Assembly (NCBI GenBank): GCA_020698575.1
Contig: CM036250.1
Span: 28,967,500-29,031,499 of the forward strand
DNA length: 64,000 nucleotides
From: Bostrychus sinensis
Lineage: Eukaryota; Chordata; Actinopteri; Gobiiformes; Eleotridae
Direction of reading: 5' to 3'
Position numbers and translations under genes: made by a program. This document shows, in pieces, positions 1 through 13,068 of this stretch. The notes under the pieces were generated by a model. It searched no databases and was not told where the DNA came from. It saw only the letters and a program-made list of their open reading frames with translations. The number at the start of each line of letters is the position of its first letter. Positions within the stretch are counted from its first letter, which is position 1.

Positions 1-258
1 ACTTGACTGAGAGGCAGCAGTCCAAGCCAAGAGACAATTCATGCAGCTCTTCCAGGAAAATACCAAGACATTCATAAGCCAGCTGTGAGATGTCCTAAAA
101 ACAAGGAAAAAACTAAACAAAAGTGAAAACTTTCCAAAACACCACATAAGCAAGTACATTTTAAATATGGCAAAGTATTTTTTGTCCTTGGTACACAGAC
201 AAAGCTTGTGAGTTAAATGAACACTGGGTGAAAATTATATAAACTCTTCTTGAGTTAG

Positions 259-530
259 AGTGACGCCAGAAATTATTCATACCCCTGGCAAATTTTTACT
301 TGAAGTTACTTTCATTCAACCAACATGCCACTTTTTGTTAAAATGTTAAAAAAAAAAACCTGAGAAATATTTTTTTCCACAATGATACCTCTTGTACATT
401 GTCTTATTATCTTTTGGGAGAAGCCTGTGTCATTTCCAGTCAAAAAAAAAAAAAAAAAAAAAACTTGGTTGAATGAAAGTAACTTTAAGTCAGAATTTGC
501 CAGGGGTATGAATAATTTAGGGCTTCACTG
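259..530. mobile_element. Short MITE-like element with long terminal inverted repeats
   Basis: The first ~65 bases (AGTGACGCCAGAAATTATTC...) reappear in reverse complement at 465-530. Both arms contain ATTATTCATACCCCTGGCAA and TTACTTTCATTCAACCAA, with a few substitutions and a small A-rich centre. There is no coding capacity. Long inverted arms and small size fit a non-autonomous DNA transposon, possibly Tc1/mariner-like, but I could not identify a clean TA target duplication. Confidence 0.7.
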
Positions 531-2698
531 TGAATGAACACTTAAAAATGAAACTGAAACTGTTTTCTGTTTGTCCACAGCACCAGGACACAGAGGAACA
601 ATGTCACACATGACTCAATGTCTTTAAGAAAGTTAAAGTAGCCTTTTATTCCACTCATGCCTTTAATAATTTATATGCATGAGCTGTGATTAAATCTTGT
701 CCACTTTGAAGGATAGTGCACTTAATGTTGCATAACTGGAGAAATACTTACTGTATATAAAAAAATCTTTAAAATGTATGTAACCAGGGTTGTCACTAGG
801 GTTGAATCCACCCCAGAGTTTCTCCTTTGGCCAATCCACAAATCCACCGCAGGTTTTCCTCCATGCCTCATGGCCTGTCACCGCCCATTCTAGTTATCCA
901 CTCACAGTCCGGCAGCCTCAGTATAAAAACCCCCCTGACTGCTTTCTCCTCAGTTGTGTGGGAGAGAAGCCAGGGGACAGAGCTTGTTGCTTAGTACATA
1001 TAAAATCTTCTATTTATGTATTCCTGTTTTCATGTGTGCTGGGTGTTTATGCTTTCTTGACTGAACTGGTAAGTTTTAATTCTTGAATATTGGGAAGCAT
1101 GTTTGCCTTTTGTTGTAAGTAGCATTTATGCTAACTCATGCTGGTCATGCTAATGGCTAACATGTGGGTCAGTCATTTGATATTATGTTAATGGCAATGA
1201 TGTAACTGATAGCAATGCTAGCATGTGGTTATTTTGAATTGTAGCATATTGTTTTTGTTTTTTGGTTGTGCTAATGCTAAAATGTCCTTTTAAATATTGA
1301 TACTGGGCACATCAATGTATTAAGAAGCTTTTGTTGTGTACACAGGCCAGGTGCCCAAGTACTGGATTCAAACTGGATGGTGAGCTAGGAATCAAATTGA
1401 GACACACCCGGTCTGGTAGGAGGCCACAAGCCTACCTTTGAACTCTCCCACACACTCACCTACACCGACTTGAGCCATATCAGTATTCAGACGCTAAGAA
1501 ACATTTGTGCTTGATGGACTATACACTTCTTGCATTAATACTCTACGGAATCTCAAGCTCAAGCTTTGTTTTTTTATGTTGAGGAGAACCAACCGGTCTG
1601 ACTGTCTATTCAGGACATTTGATTTTTGCTTTTTGATTGTTTTATTGCATTTGTGGTTGCTGCAGCTTTGTATATATTTGGTTATTTCACTTTTGTTTGT
1701 ACAATACACCAGTATTAATACTCAATTGCTCTTGTGGTTTCATTTACTGCCCTGCCCTCCAGTAGCCCCACTCAGTGTCTTCTGATTCGCATTCATAGCA
1801 ATTGGCCTTTATTACAGCTATTCACCATTGGCAAAGAGTAATAAGCAAGTGGTTGGTACATTTAGCAGTTCCTGAAAAAAGCTGCCTTAAGCAAAACAAA
1901 ATTTATAATACCAGTGTTGGAACATGACTCTGAGGAACAGTGTGTCACAGGACTCCAGCAACAACTGCACATTATTGTACAACTCCAATTGTCATGTGCA
2001 GAGAAACTAAATCAGAACTTTTTTTTTCTTATACTTTTAACTTATACTTTTTGACAATCCTTCAGTCCGTATGAAATGTTTCAGACTGTAATGTAAATGC
2101 TAACAGTATTTCAGGGCACTGTGAGAAATGTGTATTGTATTGTACTGCAGCCCTATTCCTGTCATGTTGTCACTTAAAAAGAAATATAAAAAATTGATCA
2201 CACTGAAGTCATTTAAACACAAATGTACATTCAACATTTACTCATCTAATACCTGTTTACTTTTACTGCGTTGGTTGGCTTTTGTTCAGCTTAGTATTCA
2301 CCACATGTCTTAAAACTTAGACCACAGCTGTTATCATCTGTGCTGCAGTTAGATAAAAAAGTTCAGCCTGACCGCTAGCCAAACACTGTCTAGAGCGGAA
2401 CTATCTGATCTGGGTGTGCACCTAGTGGCTAATTTCACTGATACCGCCTGCATCAAAGCAAGAGGCCTGTGGAGAAAGAGGAACATTAAAACTGTGAAGA
2501 TTAATTATAAATGGAATTATGAATAATGAAAGTTAGAAGATTATTATCATAATCCCAGCAGTAACCTGAGCAGACCTTTAAATGCAGCTTTTATGTGTGA
2601 TTTGCGGAAAATGCTATCCTCTGAGCACTTGTTGAAGAAGTTGAAACAAGATCTGAAAAATGAAGAGTTAGAAAAGGTTGAAAGTTGTACTCCATTAT
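531..2698. other. Non-coding stretch, no gene recognised
   Basis: AT-rich sequence with no convincing exon. At 1120-1285 there is a degenerate run of GCTAATGCTAAC/CATGCTAA motifs. GTATAAAA at 921-928 followed by C-rich sequence resembles a TATA box, but no coding region or known element follows it, so I do not call a promoter. Confidence 0.4.
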
Positions 2699-4794
2699 CA
2701 GTGTTGTGCATGAACAAGTTCAAATGAACGCGTTCATTGAACACGTTCATTTTTATGTGAACTTTGAACTGAACGCAATCACATTTGTAAATCAAGAACT
2801 TGAACGTGAATTTGTTCAGATCATGTGAGATGAACGACGTACGTCACGTCAATTAAGCATCGGAAGTTGTTTTCACCTGAGTCGAGTGAAGAGGTCTGAT
2901 CGTACTTTTTAACAGCGCTGTCCCTCACTGCCCACGGGCTCCACTCCACAACTGCACAGCTTCACCAGAGAGCGCTTGTGTGCGCAATGCATCTTGGGTA
3001 ATGTAGTGTGAAGCCCATGGGCGTGCCGTGAGGGCAAGCAAGGCAAGCAGAGCTTGACCAATCAAATCTATAAAAAATACACGGATTAAAACTAATGAAA
3101 TTAAATCGCTATCTCTCCAAACATTTCATTTTTCCATTCACTTCCATAGTGAATCAGTCTCTTTCCTGTTTTCAGTCACTCTGTTTCTTTCTGCGCCCTG
3201 CTGGCCACTCCAGGTACTGCCTCTCTGCCATTCATTTCTGTTATTCTCTCCTTCGTGGAGGCGGAGTCATGGTGCACTGTTTCTGCCTGGGGCTTGTCAA
3301 GCAGAGAGGCCAGCAGCTTGTTTTGGAGGCTCGCGCATGCGTGCTGTGGTCAATCTCAGGCTCAGTGACAGAGATCTCTGGCTGATAGCAGCGGGTGCGA
3401 TAAGCAGCGTACTGTGCAGCTTACAGTCCCATACATTACAGTGCGCATGCGCCGCGTTAGACAACAAAACTTTCCACAAGTATCCGCAGCCAAAGTGTCA
3501 ACAGCGTTTCTACAGAGAAGTCAGTTTGTAGCTTAAACCCTGTTCATGTTCCTCATGAGTACATGCTGCTGCATAAAACTGTGTGTCATATAAATGATAG
3601 CCTCACGTACATCGTTAAGTGTCAGATGTTCAGTAAGAAGTGGAGCTGGAGGAGAGGAGCCAGGGCCCGGGCCTGGGGACTGGATGTGAATATTACAGAA
3701 CTGTGAATGAACTGGGCTCTGGTTATTCTGGACAAACTCAGCTGTAGGAAATACAGGACGTTTCTTCAAAAAAGGAACATGGACTGGATTTGCAGCTTGA
3801 GTAGAGAGGTGAGTGTCAGCGAGGAGGTGTTTTTAATGTTTGTGGTGTGATGTGTAAGGCTTCTTTTGAGGTTTTATTACAGTGCAGCAGCATTAACAGT
3901 GCGCTCGTCTGGTGCTGATCTCAGTGTGAGTCCTGATGAACCTCCCTCATCTGTAAGGCTGTAACCTCACTCATCATCCATCCATCTTCATTTTAGTGCT
4001 TATGAATTAAAGTTAAAACAAAAACTTAGGATACATTCTTTGATAAGGCGACAGAGAAGGCCAGCTTTGTGGAAAAAAAATGTGTAATGACATTCTTTTC
4101 TATACAAACAGCATTACTAATCATAATTATATGTGAGTGTGAGATAGTTTGAAACAGCCTACTACTCAAACTCTGATGGGATTGCATTTAAGTGATTTTT
4201 AATTAAATTTAAATTAAAATCAAAATGTTGTCATATAAAACTTAATGAAGTCAAGGTGTCTGCTTGCCTGCTTGAAAAAGTCACCACATGCTACTGGTGA
4301 AGCCAAAGATAATCGAATCTAATGTCTTTGGCTTCACACTACGTTACCCATTATGCACTGCACAAGCAAGCATAACAACAGCAGCAGTCAGTCTGACAAT
4401 GACAAGTTCAAGTGAAGGCACAGAGAACACAGACGATGCTGCCTCTAACTATGATCATTTACGGACATTTTACACATTGTCACACAAAGACTCTGACGGA
4501 AAAAAACCTTACCTTTCTGTGCAAGCTTATATCTGCAAAAACGTCCATTTTGTGTGATAGAATTTAAGATCTACAGTGAGGCTAGAAGGTAGGTACATGT
4601 ATCATGATAGAAGTCATAGTTTGAAAAACAAGTTCAGCCTTTCATTTACATATCTCACCTAAAAATAAAATGAACTGAACTTTGAACTAGTTCAAAATTA
4701 AAATTGTGAATTATGAACGTGAACAGTTCACTTTGAACATGTGTGAACTGAACTTTGAACTAGTTCATGAAAAGTGTGAACTTGCACAACACTG
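2699..4794 (+). mobile_element. hAT-superfamily DNA transposon relic with perfect 8-bp target duplication
   Basis: The ends are CAGTGTTGTGCA at 2699 and its reverse complement TGCACAACACTG ending at 4794. The element is flanked on both sides by TCCATTAT (2691-2698 and 4795-4802). An 8-bp duplication plus CAGTG termini is the hAT signature. Subterminal regions are full of GAACTAGTTCA / TTGAACTGAAC motifs in both orientations, typical of transposase-binding regions. The length (2096 bp) is too short for an intact hAT gene plus ends; only a transposase fragment remains near the right end. The intact flanks suggest a fairly recent insertion. Confidence 0.88.
4399..4557 (+). pseudogene. hAT transposase N-terminal fragment
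   Basis: The open frame from ATG 4399 begins MTSSSEGTENTDD and continues through a segment ending FYTLSHKDSDGKKPYLSV. This resembles the region just before the BED-type zinc finger of fish hAT transposases. The expected Cys-x2-Cys and the LISA-type continuation appear only after a frame change, and the frame stops at 4557. Everything downstream (dimerisation and catalytic domains) is absent. The fragment lies inside the hAT element bounded by 2699 and 4794, which supports the assignment; the family match itself is from memory of the pattern. Not functional. Confidence 0.45.
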
Positions 4795-4802
4795 TCCATT
4801 AT

Positions 4803-6166
4803 TACTCATACCACTGGGCTCTTCTGTTATTTACTGAATGATGTACAATTTTCTCTACTCTATATAATTGTACATCAACACTAGATTTATTTAGCCCAGA
4901 GTCCAGGATTTGGCCAATCACAGAGCACCTAGTAGTTTTGAGTGATGCCGGCATTAATAACAAGCTATCATTACCAAAGTTGTTTATTAATGGTAATCTA
5001 AAGCAGTGCGGTGTTTGCAGGCCTCAAATCATCATTACACTTGGAACCGAGCGGTGTTTTTGAACTCTGAGAAGGATTAAATCATTTCCCTGAACTTTAT
5101 GGGACAAACTCGCCTGAACGCATTAGCTGTGCTTTCAATGGGACAGTAACAGAGTGATTAACATGTTTTTTTTTTAACTTGTCTTGCTAAAAGGAAGGAT
5201 AGAAATGTGATCTTCATTTTTCTCACACATTTTTCCACCTCCCTTACAAAACATGACATGTATCTTAAGGCTAACGGGACGGCGCTCTGCTCCTTCTCTT
5301 ATTGTTAGCCCGTTTTGCCATTGTCAGGTTGTTGGATGACAAGGACTTGGACAAAACAATGGGGTAATGAGCAGTTTTGCAAAGGCTGAATTGGTTTATA
5401 TTTGTTGAGCACCTTCAAAGTCATGTGCAAGTGTTTTTGTGTGAGAATTTGGCATTAAATAATACGTATTTACTTGGTGTGGAGGTGCTGGCTTTTGCCT
5501 GGTGATGCTGAGGAATATTAGCACTGCATTAGCCCCTCCGCCCACAGTCACCATCAGCCATCACTGTAGACAACCTCTGCAATTATTACAAATTACCGGA
5601 GGACCCTTGATAATACTAATCACATGCTAATAACCCTTTATTTTGACAGTGTAGTGGGTTATTTTGACACTCGGTGCCTAGTTCTTGTGTTTCCCCAGCT
5701 GTAGATTCTCACAGAGCTGGTCCAAAAACATAATTCCAACCTGTCTTTAGCAGAACAGAGGGGGCGAGTTGTTGCTGGGCCGCACTTGAGTCGCTGTCAT
5801 TCCATGCCGCTGTTGAGTTGGTGTTAAATTGGAGTTTAGTAGTTGTAAAGGGCAAATATGAGCAGCTCTGGTGTAAAAGGAGCGTTTGTGCACAGTGAGT
5901 GTCTCTCTTCACATGTTGAAGCTGCTCCAGTCTTTAGTCTGTGCCAGGTTGTTTGGCTGCTCATTCTCCTGACTTCCAGCTCTTTTGCATGAAACCAATA
6001 CATAAATATATTCACTATGTTGGTGCTTATTGAGAATGTCTGTTTTGACTATTATTTATACTACAGAAGAGGTGGAACATTTGTATTAAAAGAAGTCACT
6101 GTGCTCAAGTTTATGTAATAGTATGACATGAAGTAATGAAAAGTATTGAATTTAGAGTACAAATTC
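4803..6166. other. Non-coding stretch, nothing recognised
   Basis: No open frame with exon character and no repeat family that I can name. Ordinary AT-rich intergenic or intronic sequence. Confidence 0.4.
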
Positions 6167-6382
6167 CTAGCAGATACTTCTAACCAGGACCTCTGGTTGA
6201 GAGGTGAGCATGCTACACGCTTTGTTGTCAAGGTCAAAAGTGAGAACTTCAAAAGTAAAAATCTCTAGCAGCTCTAACCTCAGCATCTTCCTACCCATAT
6301 ATCCACTATCCTTCTGTACATGTCCGAACCATCTCTTTCTGGAAAATCTGACATTATCTCCAAAACATCTAACATGACTCAA
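6167..6382 (-). pseudogene. LINE reverse-transcriptase C-terminal fragment
   Basis: The minus-strand frame contains RWFGHVQKDSGYMGRKMLRL. The RWFGHV signature is characteristic of the region after the reverse-transcriptase domain in several fish non-LTR retrotransposons. Only about 40 codons retain similarity; the frame then runs into unrelated sequence. It is a decayed, truncated scrap. Clade cannot be assigned from this length. It is distinct from the Rex3 copies further right, whose equivalent motif reads RWLGHLFRM. Confidence 0.6.
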
Positions 6383-9300
6383 CTAAAAGCAAAATATGCT
6401 TATGAAAAAGTACTCAGGAAGTACATTTTCTTCACAATTTTACTTAATGTGACATTTGGGGGTTAGATTTGTCCTTGAGAGAGAATGTTAACAATGCCAC
6501 CTGGGATGGGCCCAGGACCACACACGTCTACCCTAACTTAAAAGGCACAGAGGTTTGTTACACAGCAGGACAGACAGAAAATAAAATATTTAAAAAAAAA
6601 ATATGACATTTACTTTTTTTCTCACTCCCCACTGTGGCTAGTTTCTAGCCAATTAGAGCTTTTATTAGTCACAATTTATTTAGTGGAGTTTTAGTGTGTA
6701 TATTACAGTACACAATAAGCTTAAAGGTGATATGAGCTGTATGTTTTATATTTCATTAAAATGATCCACATATGTGATAAGACATGAGGTAACCGTTTAA
6801 ATCCAAATATTAGTTTACTGAAATCTATGGTACAGTTGATTTATTAACAACAACAAAAATTTTTACATAATGGCCAAGTTGTTAATGTTTACATTTTTGC
6901 TTTGGTTCTAAAACTGCATTGCCGATCGTCCAATCAAAAAGAGACCATCGTTTGATTTAGACTCTTACTGGTCTGAACGCATGCTGCTTACAGAACCTTT
7001 AAACAAGTGTAAAAATTGTTTTTATGCATAGACAGGGATTTATGAAAAATTAAAAATGGGTTTATCTATTGGCAGAATAAAGTGTATCTCTGTGCATGTG
7101 GTGTCACATCTTTTAAAACATGTTGTTTTTACAACATTTTATTTCAGTACTCATATTGGATTACTATATAAGACCAAGTGTACACTTGAGCAGAAAAACA
7201 AATTTAGGCCTAACTTCTGAAGTTACAATATAGGCCTAGGTACGAGTAACATTCAGCTGGCCAAAGTGGCAGTGGGAGTATTTGTGTCACAACCAAAAAG
7301 AAAATCTACATACATTTGGCTGGATGGCTAGTGTTGTTGTCAAGTCCTGATTATACATATTTTACAAAACAATTAGTTTATGCTGAAGTCAATGGGATTA
7401 ATGAACAGAACTAACAAATATTTCCGAAACGATACGCAACATGCATGGGTCAAACGGATAACACAATTAATATTCATAATAAACAATACAAGAAAATAAT
7501 GGCAAACCGGTTACAATTTACATATTTAGTTAAAATACACTGACCATCCAGGATCACATGAACTCCGATGAGGACTCCAAAAATGTCTTGAGGCCCAAGC
7601 AAGAATAGAGCCAAAAATTGCTTCAGCCATATCACCAGAGCGGCTCGCTGTAAAACCACAACGCCCAAAGCCGCAGCAGTGGAGGGAGGAGAGTACTGGG
7701 CCGTAGCTGGCACTTTAATTGGCTGTGGACCAGAGCACAGTCCCGCATTGGGATGGACGATAGTGCAGCAGGGACCCACTGTGGGGCAAGACACACCATA
7801 AGAACAGGACCAAACAACTTCAATTATGTGCAACAAGCAAATAATAACTCACCGCTCAAAGACACACTGCTCTCAGACCGCTGTGGATGTGTGTCCCCCC
7901 AGAGCCCGGGCAGCAGCAGACACTGGGATACAAGACAAGGTTAAGATAAGCTGGCTACAGCAGATACTGTCATTAAAAGGAGAGGGATGTATGTTATCTG
8001 GACACAAAATGTCACAGCCTGGGCACACAGCAAATTTAGCAGTGTTACAGTTTTTACTCATTTACTGAAACCTGGTTCCAGTGAATCTTTCTTTTCAAAC
8101 TTATATTTCAACAGAATTCTGTTTGCAAATCATTTAGAACATTTCTCATCAATTCAACTCCTTCTCAAAACACTTCACACAGAGACATCACTTCACTCAT
8201 TTACTTTGTGTGGCTAATACAATAGTCCTGTTCACACATGGAAAGGGATTTTGGTCTCTCTATATCTTCAAATATAGAAACTTGAACTCCGATGCAAAAA
8301 TCTAACATTATCTGAGTAGAAGGAAATGACTTCTCATTCACTGTTTTCACACAGGAGTCAAAGGGAAAAGAGTCTTGACAGAGAGCCAGCAGAATGACTC
8401 AAAATACAGTATTGTTTTTTATTAAAAATAAATTAACAATAAATCATGTGGACTGAGGACACCTCTTTACAGTGAGGATGGATCTGTCACTCAAGGTTTT
8501 CCCAGCAGCCATCAAATGAAGAAAAAATTATATAAATACTCTTTCTTTGTAAGAATTATATTTTTTATTGTTAGCAGTGCTCCCACTGACAGTGGTAAAG
8601 ATGTCAGGATGAAGAATAAAGCAAATGTTCCTTGCTTCAGTTTGCTGTACTGTTATGGTTATTTGTTACAGTAGACATACTACAGTAAAAGGAATACACC
8701 ATTGCAATTTTACAGTGCATCATAGAAACCAAAGACAGTACAGTACATAAATGCACATTCTTTATTTATGTAAAAATTTGTCAGTATTTCTCCTGTGTCA
8801 ATATAAAAAAGGTCAGGTTGTAGGTAGCGAAAAGCCACAGTCTCCTGTCCATTTTGTGTGAAGTATGAACCCTCAATGCTGACTGCACTAAATCTGTGAG
8901 AGCTGCAGTTACTGAGAGCAGGACTCAGAGTCTGAGCTGTATCAAATGAGTGAATGTGTGCATGAAAACATGTAATTGTAGTTTGATTATTTTGATGCAA
9001 AAAAACTTGCTCTTAGGGATCTTCTCAGTTTTCAATGCAAAGCAACATTTTGCAAGAAAAAACTATTGTTTGAGAACCTGAAATCATTTTTGGATTTTCT
9101 GTTTGACCTGTTTTGCAAATGACAATTCTGATTGGAGAAATGTGTTAAAGCGACTGAGAAAAACTGCACAGCAGGTACGAGGGAGTCATTTGAATAAAAG
9201 TAGTTATATTTCACGTCTGCTGACAATCTCGTGAGGTTTCTTTGCATACGTTTTTTTTAAACTAGTTCATTTAAAAACATTAACAGTTTCCTTCCTGACC

Positions 9301-11840
9301 GTCTTCTGGGCAGCCTCTGTGCATTACTAACGGTAGAAGACTTTCTGTACATACTGTAAAAGTGAACAGAAGTGAGGATGCAGACCTGCTTTAACACCAC
9401 CACCTTTCTTTTTTCTTTGTGAACCTGAGCTGTGCAGAGAAGGTCTGACACCTCCTCCTGACTCCAGATATTTTTGTGTCATTGAAAATAAAACTTTTTC
9501 TTTTCTTATGCATCTCCTAAAATAACCCTCTGCCACCTAACACCTGCTCTTCTCACCTCTCTGAAGGATCTGCCGTGTTCTTTTCTGCTCATTAGCCATG
9601 TGCTCTTTGATTAGATAAAGGCAACATGACGCCTTTAATCTTTAACCATGCTGTTGTGCCTAAAACCAGAGGTAGAAGTTAACTTGAGAAAAGCAGCTTT
9701 GGCAGGCTAATAAAACTAAATCTACACTTAGCACTCTCAAATGGCATATGCACTGCTATCAGCAGGTTGTTAAAATGCTCGAACTAATTACTTTTCTGAA
9801 CCAATTACAAAAAGTAATCAGAACCCTAGAGTGTTGTTTAAGGTTATTAACTCTGCTGTCAGTGGCTTGCCGTCCTGCCCTTTTGAGTCTGATCCAGAAC
9901 TATCCCAAAACTTTCTTCATTTTGTAAGTAAAATAGATGCAATCAGATAGCACTACATTTACAGTCACTCATGTGGCAGCCACCCTCTCTCCTAGAACTC
10001 TGAGTTAGTTTTTAAAACTAGCTCCTCCTCATGTGACCCTGACACCCTAACACAATATCTTTTTACATATGTTTAACTGTTTACCCTCACTTTCATCTTT
10101 TAAACAAGCAATATTTTACAAAAACTGTTTGCATTACATGAGTGAGTTGTGTGGATGCAGTAAAGTAGCAGCCCCTGCCAATTCTAAAAATGTTAATGCT
10201 ATTATACATCATGTTACATAGGTAAATTTAACTGTCCCATACACTGACTCATACTACTCTTTGCTAAACACAGGGAGTGTGCAGCAAAGCACTGCCTCTG
10301 TCATACAACTAATTAACTTTGTTTTAAAAGCATTCTGTAGTTCTATTTTTGATACTTTATATAAAAAAACATTCTGATGACTTGAGGTGGTTCTCACAAG
10401 ACCCTCACCATCTGCCTCTCAGCGTAGTAACGGCACAGAGATGGGGCAAAATGTCCACATCCTCTCCAGCACCCACATGCCAGGACAGAGAGGAGTGTTA
10501 AACAGCTTGCCACTTACAAAGTTGTAAAACACTCGATGGGGCAGGGGCTGGCAGCGCAAGGAAAAAGTTAATGGTCCGTCATCTTTTCACTTAGACAAAA
10601 ATTACCCTGGCAGCAAGCAAACTTGCCGACCCCTGCTGTAGAACATAGACAATATAGCAGGTGTTAAAACTGCAGTATTTTACCATTTCACAGAAAAAAT
10701 ACTAGCTCATTTTGATTTTAAAAAAAAACAAAAAAACAGGGGCAACAAAAGGCTGTGCTGCTTTAGGTCCTGAAGATCACAAGCATCTCATATTTAATAC
10801 TAATAACACATACTCTGCCTTTCTAAAATGTTCCTTTTTTACCCAGACAAACTTACTGATACAGACTTAATTGCCAAATCCTAATCCCATTTTAATATCA
10901 CCTGCCGGCTTTTGTTGGCCCATATTTAATCAAAATGAGCCGTTATTTTAAATAATAAATGCACACAGCGAATTCAGCAGTGTTAAATGAAGTCTAATAA
11001 CTAATGTAGAATTATTGTGACTTAATTATTATAACCTAACCTTTTAAACATCTTTCAAATTCATTTTTAATTGTTATAATCACACAATTAATACAATCTT
11101 TATTAAAATACCCTTCAAATGAACCAAGATTTATTCATTCATATACATTGATGGGGTGAGTGCATTAAAAAAAGCCTTTACTTTTTTGTTCTAAAGTTTC
11201 TGGCAGTCTAGTCTTCACATATTAGGTGGTACTTTAATAAAAGTATTTAGTAATCCATTTATTAACTGCTTTTAAAAAACTTTTTTAATAAAAGCTTTAT
11301 TCCTTTGCACATGGCGTCCAGGGTCTTCAATAGTGGAGGAGGAGAACAAGAATCCAATTAAATGTGAGAAATTTCTGCAAAGGTTCTGACAAAAGTGTTT
11401 AAGTGTCTAATAATTGCTCTCCATTTACCATCTCTGGCTGCGGCTCGGCTTTGTGCTAAGTCCTGGTTCTTATCCAGCGCAGCGGTGGGGTTTTGAATAG
11501 AGCACTGCTAAAGAAAGAACTGTTTGTTTGATGTCAGTCCAGGGAGACGCAGGTAAATGCAGCCAACATGATAAACCTGCTCTGAGGCAGAGATGGTGAC
11601 ACAATAAGAGACAATAATGCTTCATCTTTCCTCAGGAGGCTGTTCCCAGACAGGTGTTGCCCAATGAGGATTTCTTTCTAACAGCATGCAATACTTTGTT
11701 GTGCACTGGCAACAAAAGTTAAAAAACTAAAATGACTTAGAACATAGACCTCCACCAGAGCTTTGACCCTGTTTTCAGAATGATATATAGACCTCGGCTT
11801 AAACTAGGGATCTTCTAGTTCAGGGATAAATGCTCTATCC
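6383..11840. other. Long non-coding stretch, no gene recognised
   Basis: About 5.4 kb without a convincing exon, RNA gene or named repeat. Open frames here (up to 120 codons, antisense 7474-7836) have no recognisable motif and look like chance. Sequence is AT-rich with common poly-A/T runs. Confidence 0.4.
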
Positions 11841-13060
11841 CAGTGGTCCCCAACCTTTTTTGACTCGTGATCTACTTTTAAAGTCATCAAGGCCAGGAGA
11901 TCTATCTTTATTTATTTATTTCCCTATTATTTCTATTAGGCACAGTGTGGTGGGCATTTATAAGAGTTATTATTGCAGTGGTTAAACATGAAAATAAAAG
12001 TTAAAATAACCTCTTTAATAAAGTCACATTTTATTAAACTAAAAATTATAAATGTTCATTATCAACTCAGGACAGGAATAACTGAATCTGATAAAGGTAG
12101 CATATAAAATTGTCACTGATATTTACAACATACCAACATTTCTTAAAACTGCTGATTATTATAGATTATAATAGGCCTACTATATTTATATGGGGGCAGC
12201 AGTAGCTCAGTCGGTAGAGACGCTTGCCCACTTCCCTGCAGGTTGGCGATTCAAGCCCTGCTGCCAGCATTGCTTGCATACTGTTGTGTCCTTGGGCAAG
12301 ACACTTCACCCACCTTACCTGTATAAATGTATCAGTGTGACTGTGGTTAGTGGTGGTCGGAGAGGCCGTAGGTGCAAGATGGCAGCCACGCTTCCACCAC
12401 CGAGTGTGACTGAGGAGGGAATGAATAATGCACCAAATTGTAAAGTGACTTTGAGACTCTGGAAAAGTGCATTATTATTATGCCAATTAAATAGTAAATT
12501 GCAGTATCAATGCAGTTCATCACCAAAGCTCAGTATTTTAGTAACACTGGTGATTGACGGGAGCTCCATGGTAACGCTCAGGGGAGAAGCTTGTGAGACT
12601 TCGACAAAGTCGAACAACAAACTACTTTGTGAGAGACAAAATCAGAGCAAACAGGTAGAATACATCAGGCACTGACTCCTTCCACACCTGTCTCCACACT
12701 TTCTCCTTCCCTGACACCGCTGCCTCTCCTCTGTGTGCGTCCCTTTGCGTCAGCCCCATGGCAGTGTTCAGAGCGGCTGTAAGCACGAGCCGCCTGCTGC
12801 CTCCACAACAGAACTGATGTCAAAGCGGCCAAAACTCTGATTGTTAAGTTGCTTGTATTCTGTTTAGTTCTTGGCTCGTGCGGTTTGCTCGCGCGTCCAC
12901 GGTGTTCCGTGGGTTAAAAAGAATCTCAGACTGATCGATCTGTGTGTCATTAAAATGCCAAAGGCGTATGACTTTATTTGGAAAGGAAGGGCGCTGCGAT
13001 CTACCCGCACTGCCTTTACGATCGACTGGTAGATCGCGATCGATGGGTTGGCGACCACTG
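11841..13060. mobile_element. hAT-like DNA transposon relic, interrupted by a SINE
   Basis: The left end CAGTGGTCCCCAACC (11841) and right end GGTTGGCGACCACTG (ending 13060) are inverted repeats of the CAGTGGT...CAACC type found in hAT elements. Flanks CTCTATCC (11833-11840) and TTCTAGCC (13061-13068) match at 6 of 8 positions, consistent with a decayed 8-bp duplication. No transposase is recognisable. A tRNA-derived SINE sits inside at 12192. Inner subterminal sequence repeats GATCTAC/GTAGATCGCGATC motifs near both ends. Confidence 0.75.
12192..12490 (+). mobile_element. tRNA-derived SINE (nested in hAT relic)
   Basis: The head has a pol III A box (TAGCTCAGTCGGTAGAG from 12203) and a B-box-like GATTCAAGCC near 12248, at tRNA spacing. 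The body contains CTTGGGCAAGACACTTCACC, a common segment of fish SINEs. The tail ACCGAGTGTGACTGAGGAGG...GAATAATGCACC is shared with the minus-strand copy at 24113-24290, showing a dispersed family. Extends to about 12490. Confidence 0.78.
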
Positions 13061-13068
13061 TTCTAGCC

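Noticed and set aside
921..929. TATA box of a host gene promoter
   Set aside because: No exon, CpG island or initiator context follows; isolated TATAAA in AT-rich DNA.
7474..7836. 120-codon minus-strand ORF as a gene
   Set aside because: No recognisable motif, no splice context, and another frame on the same strand is open over much of the same region.
12203..12260. Functional tRNA gene
   Set aside because: A and B boxes are present, but the sequence does not fold into a complete cloverleaf and continues into a SINE body; same reasoning for 20868 and 56820-56889.
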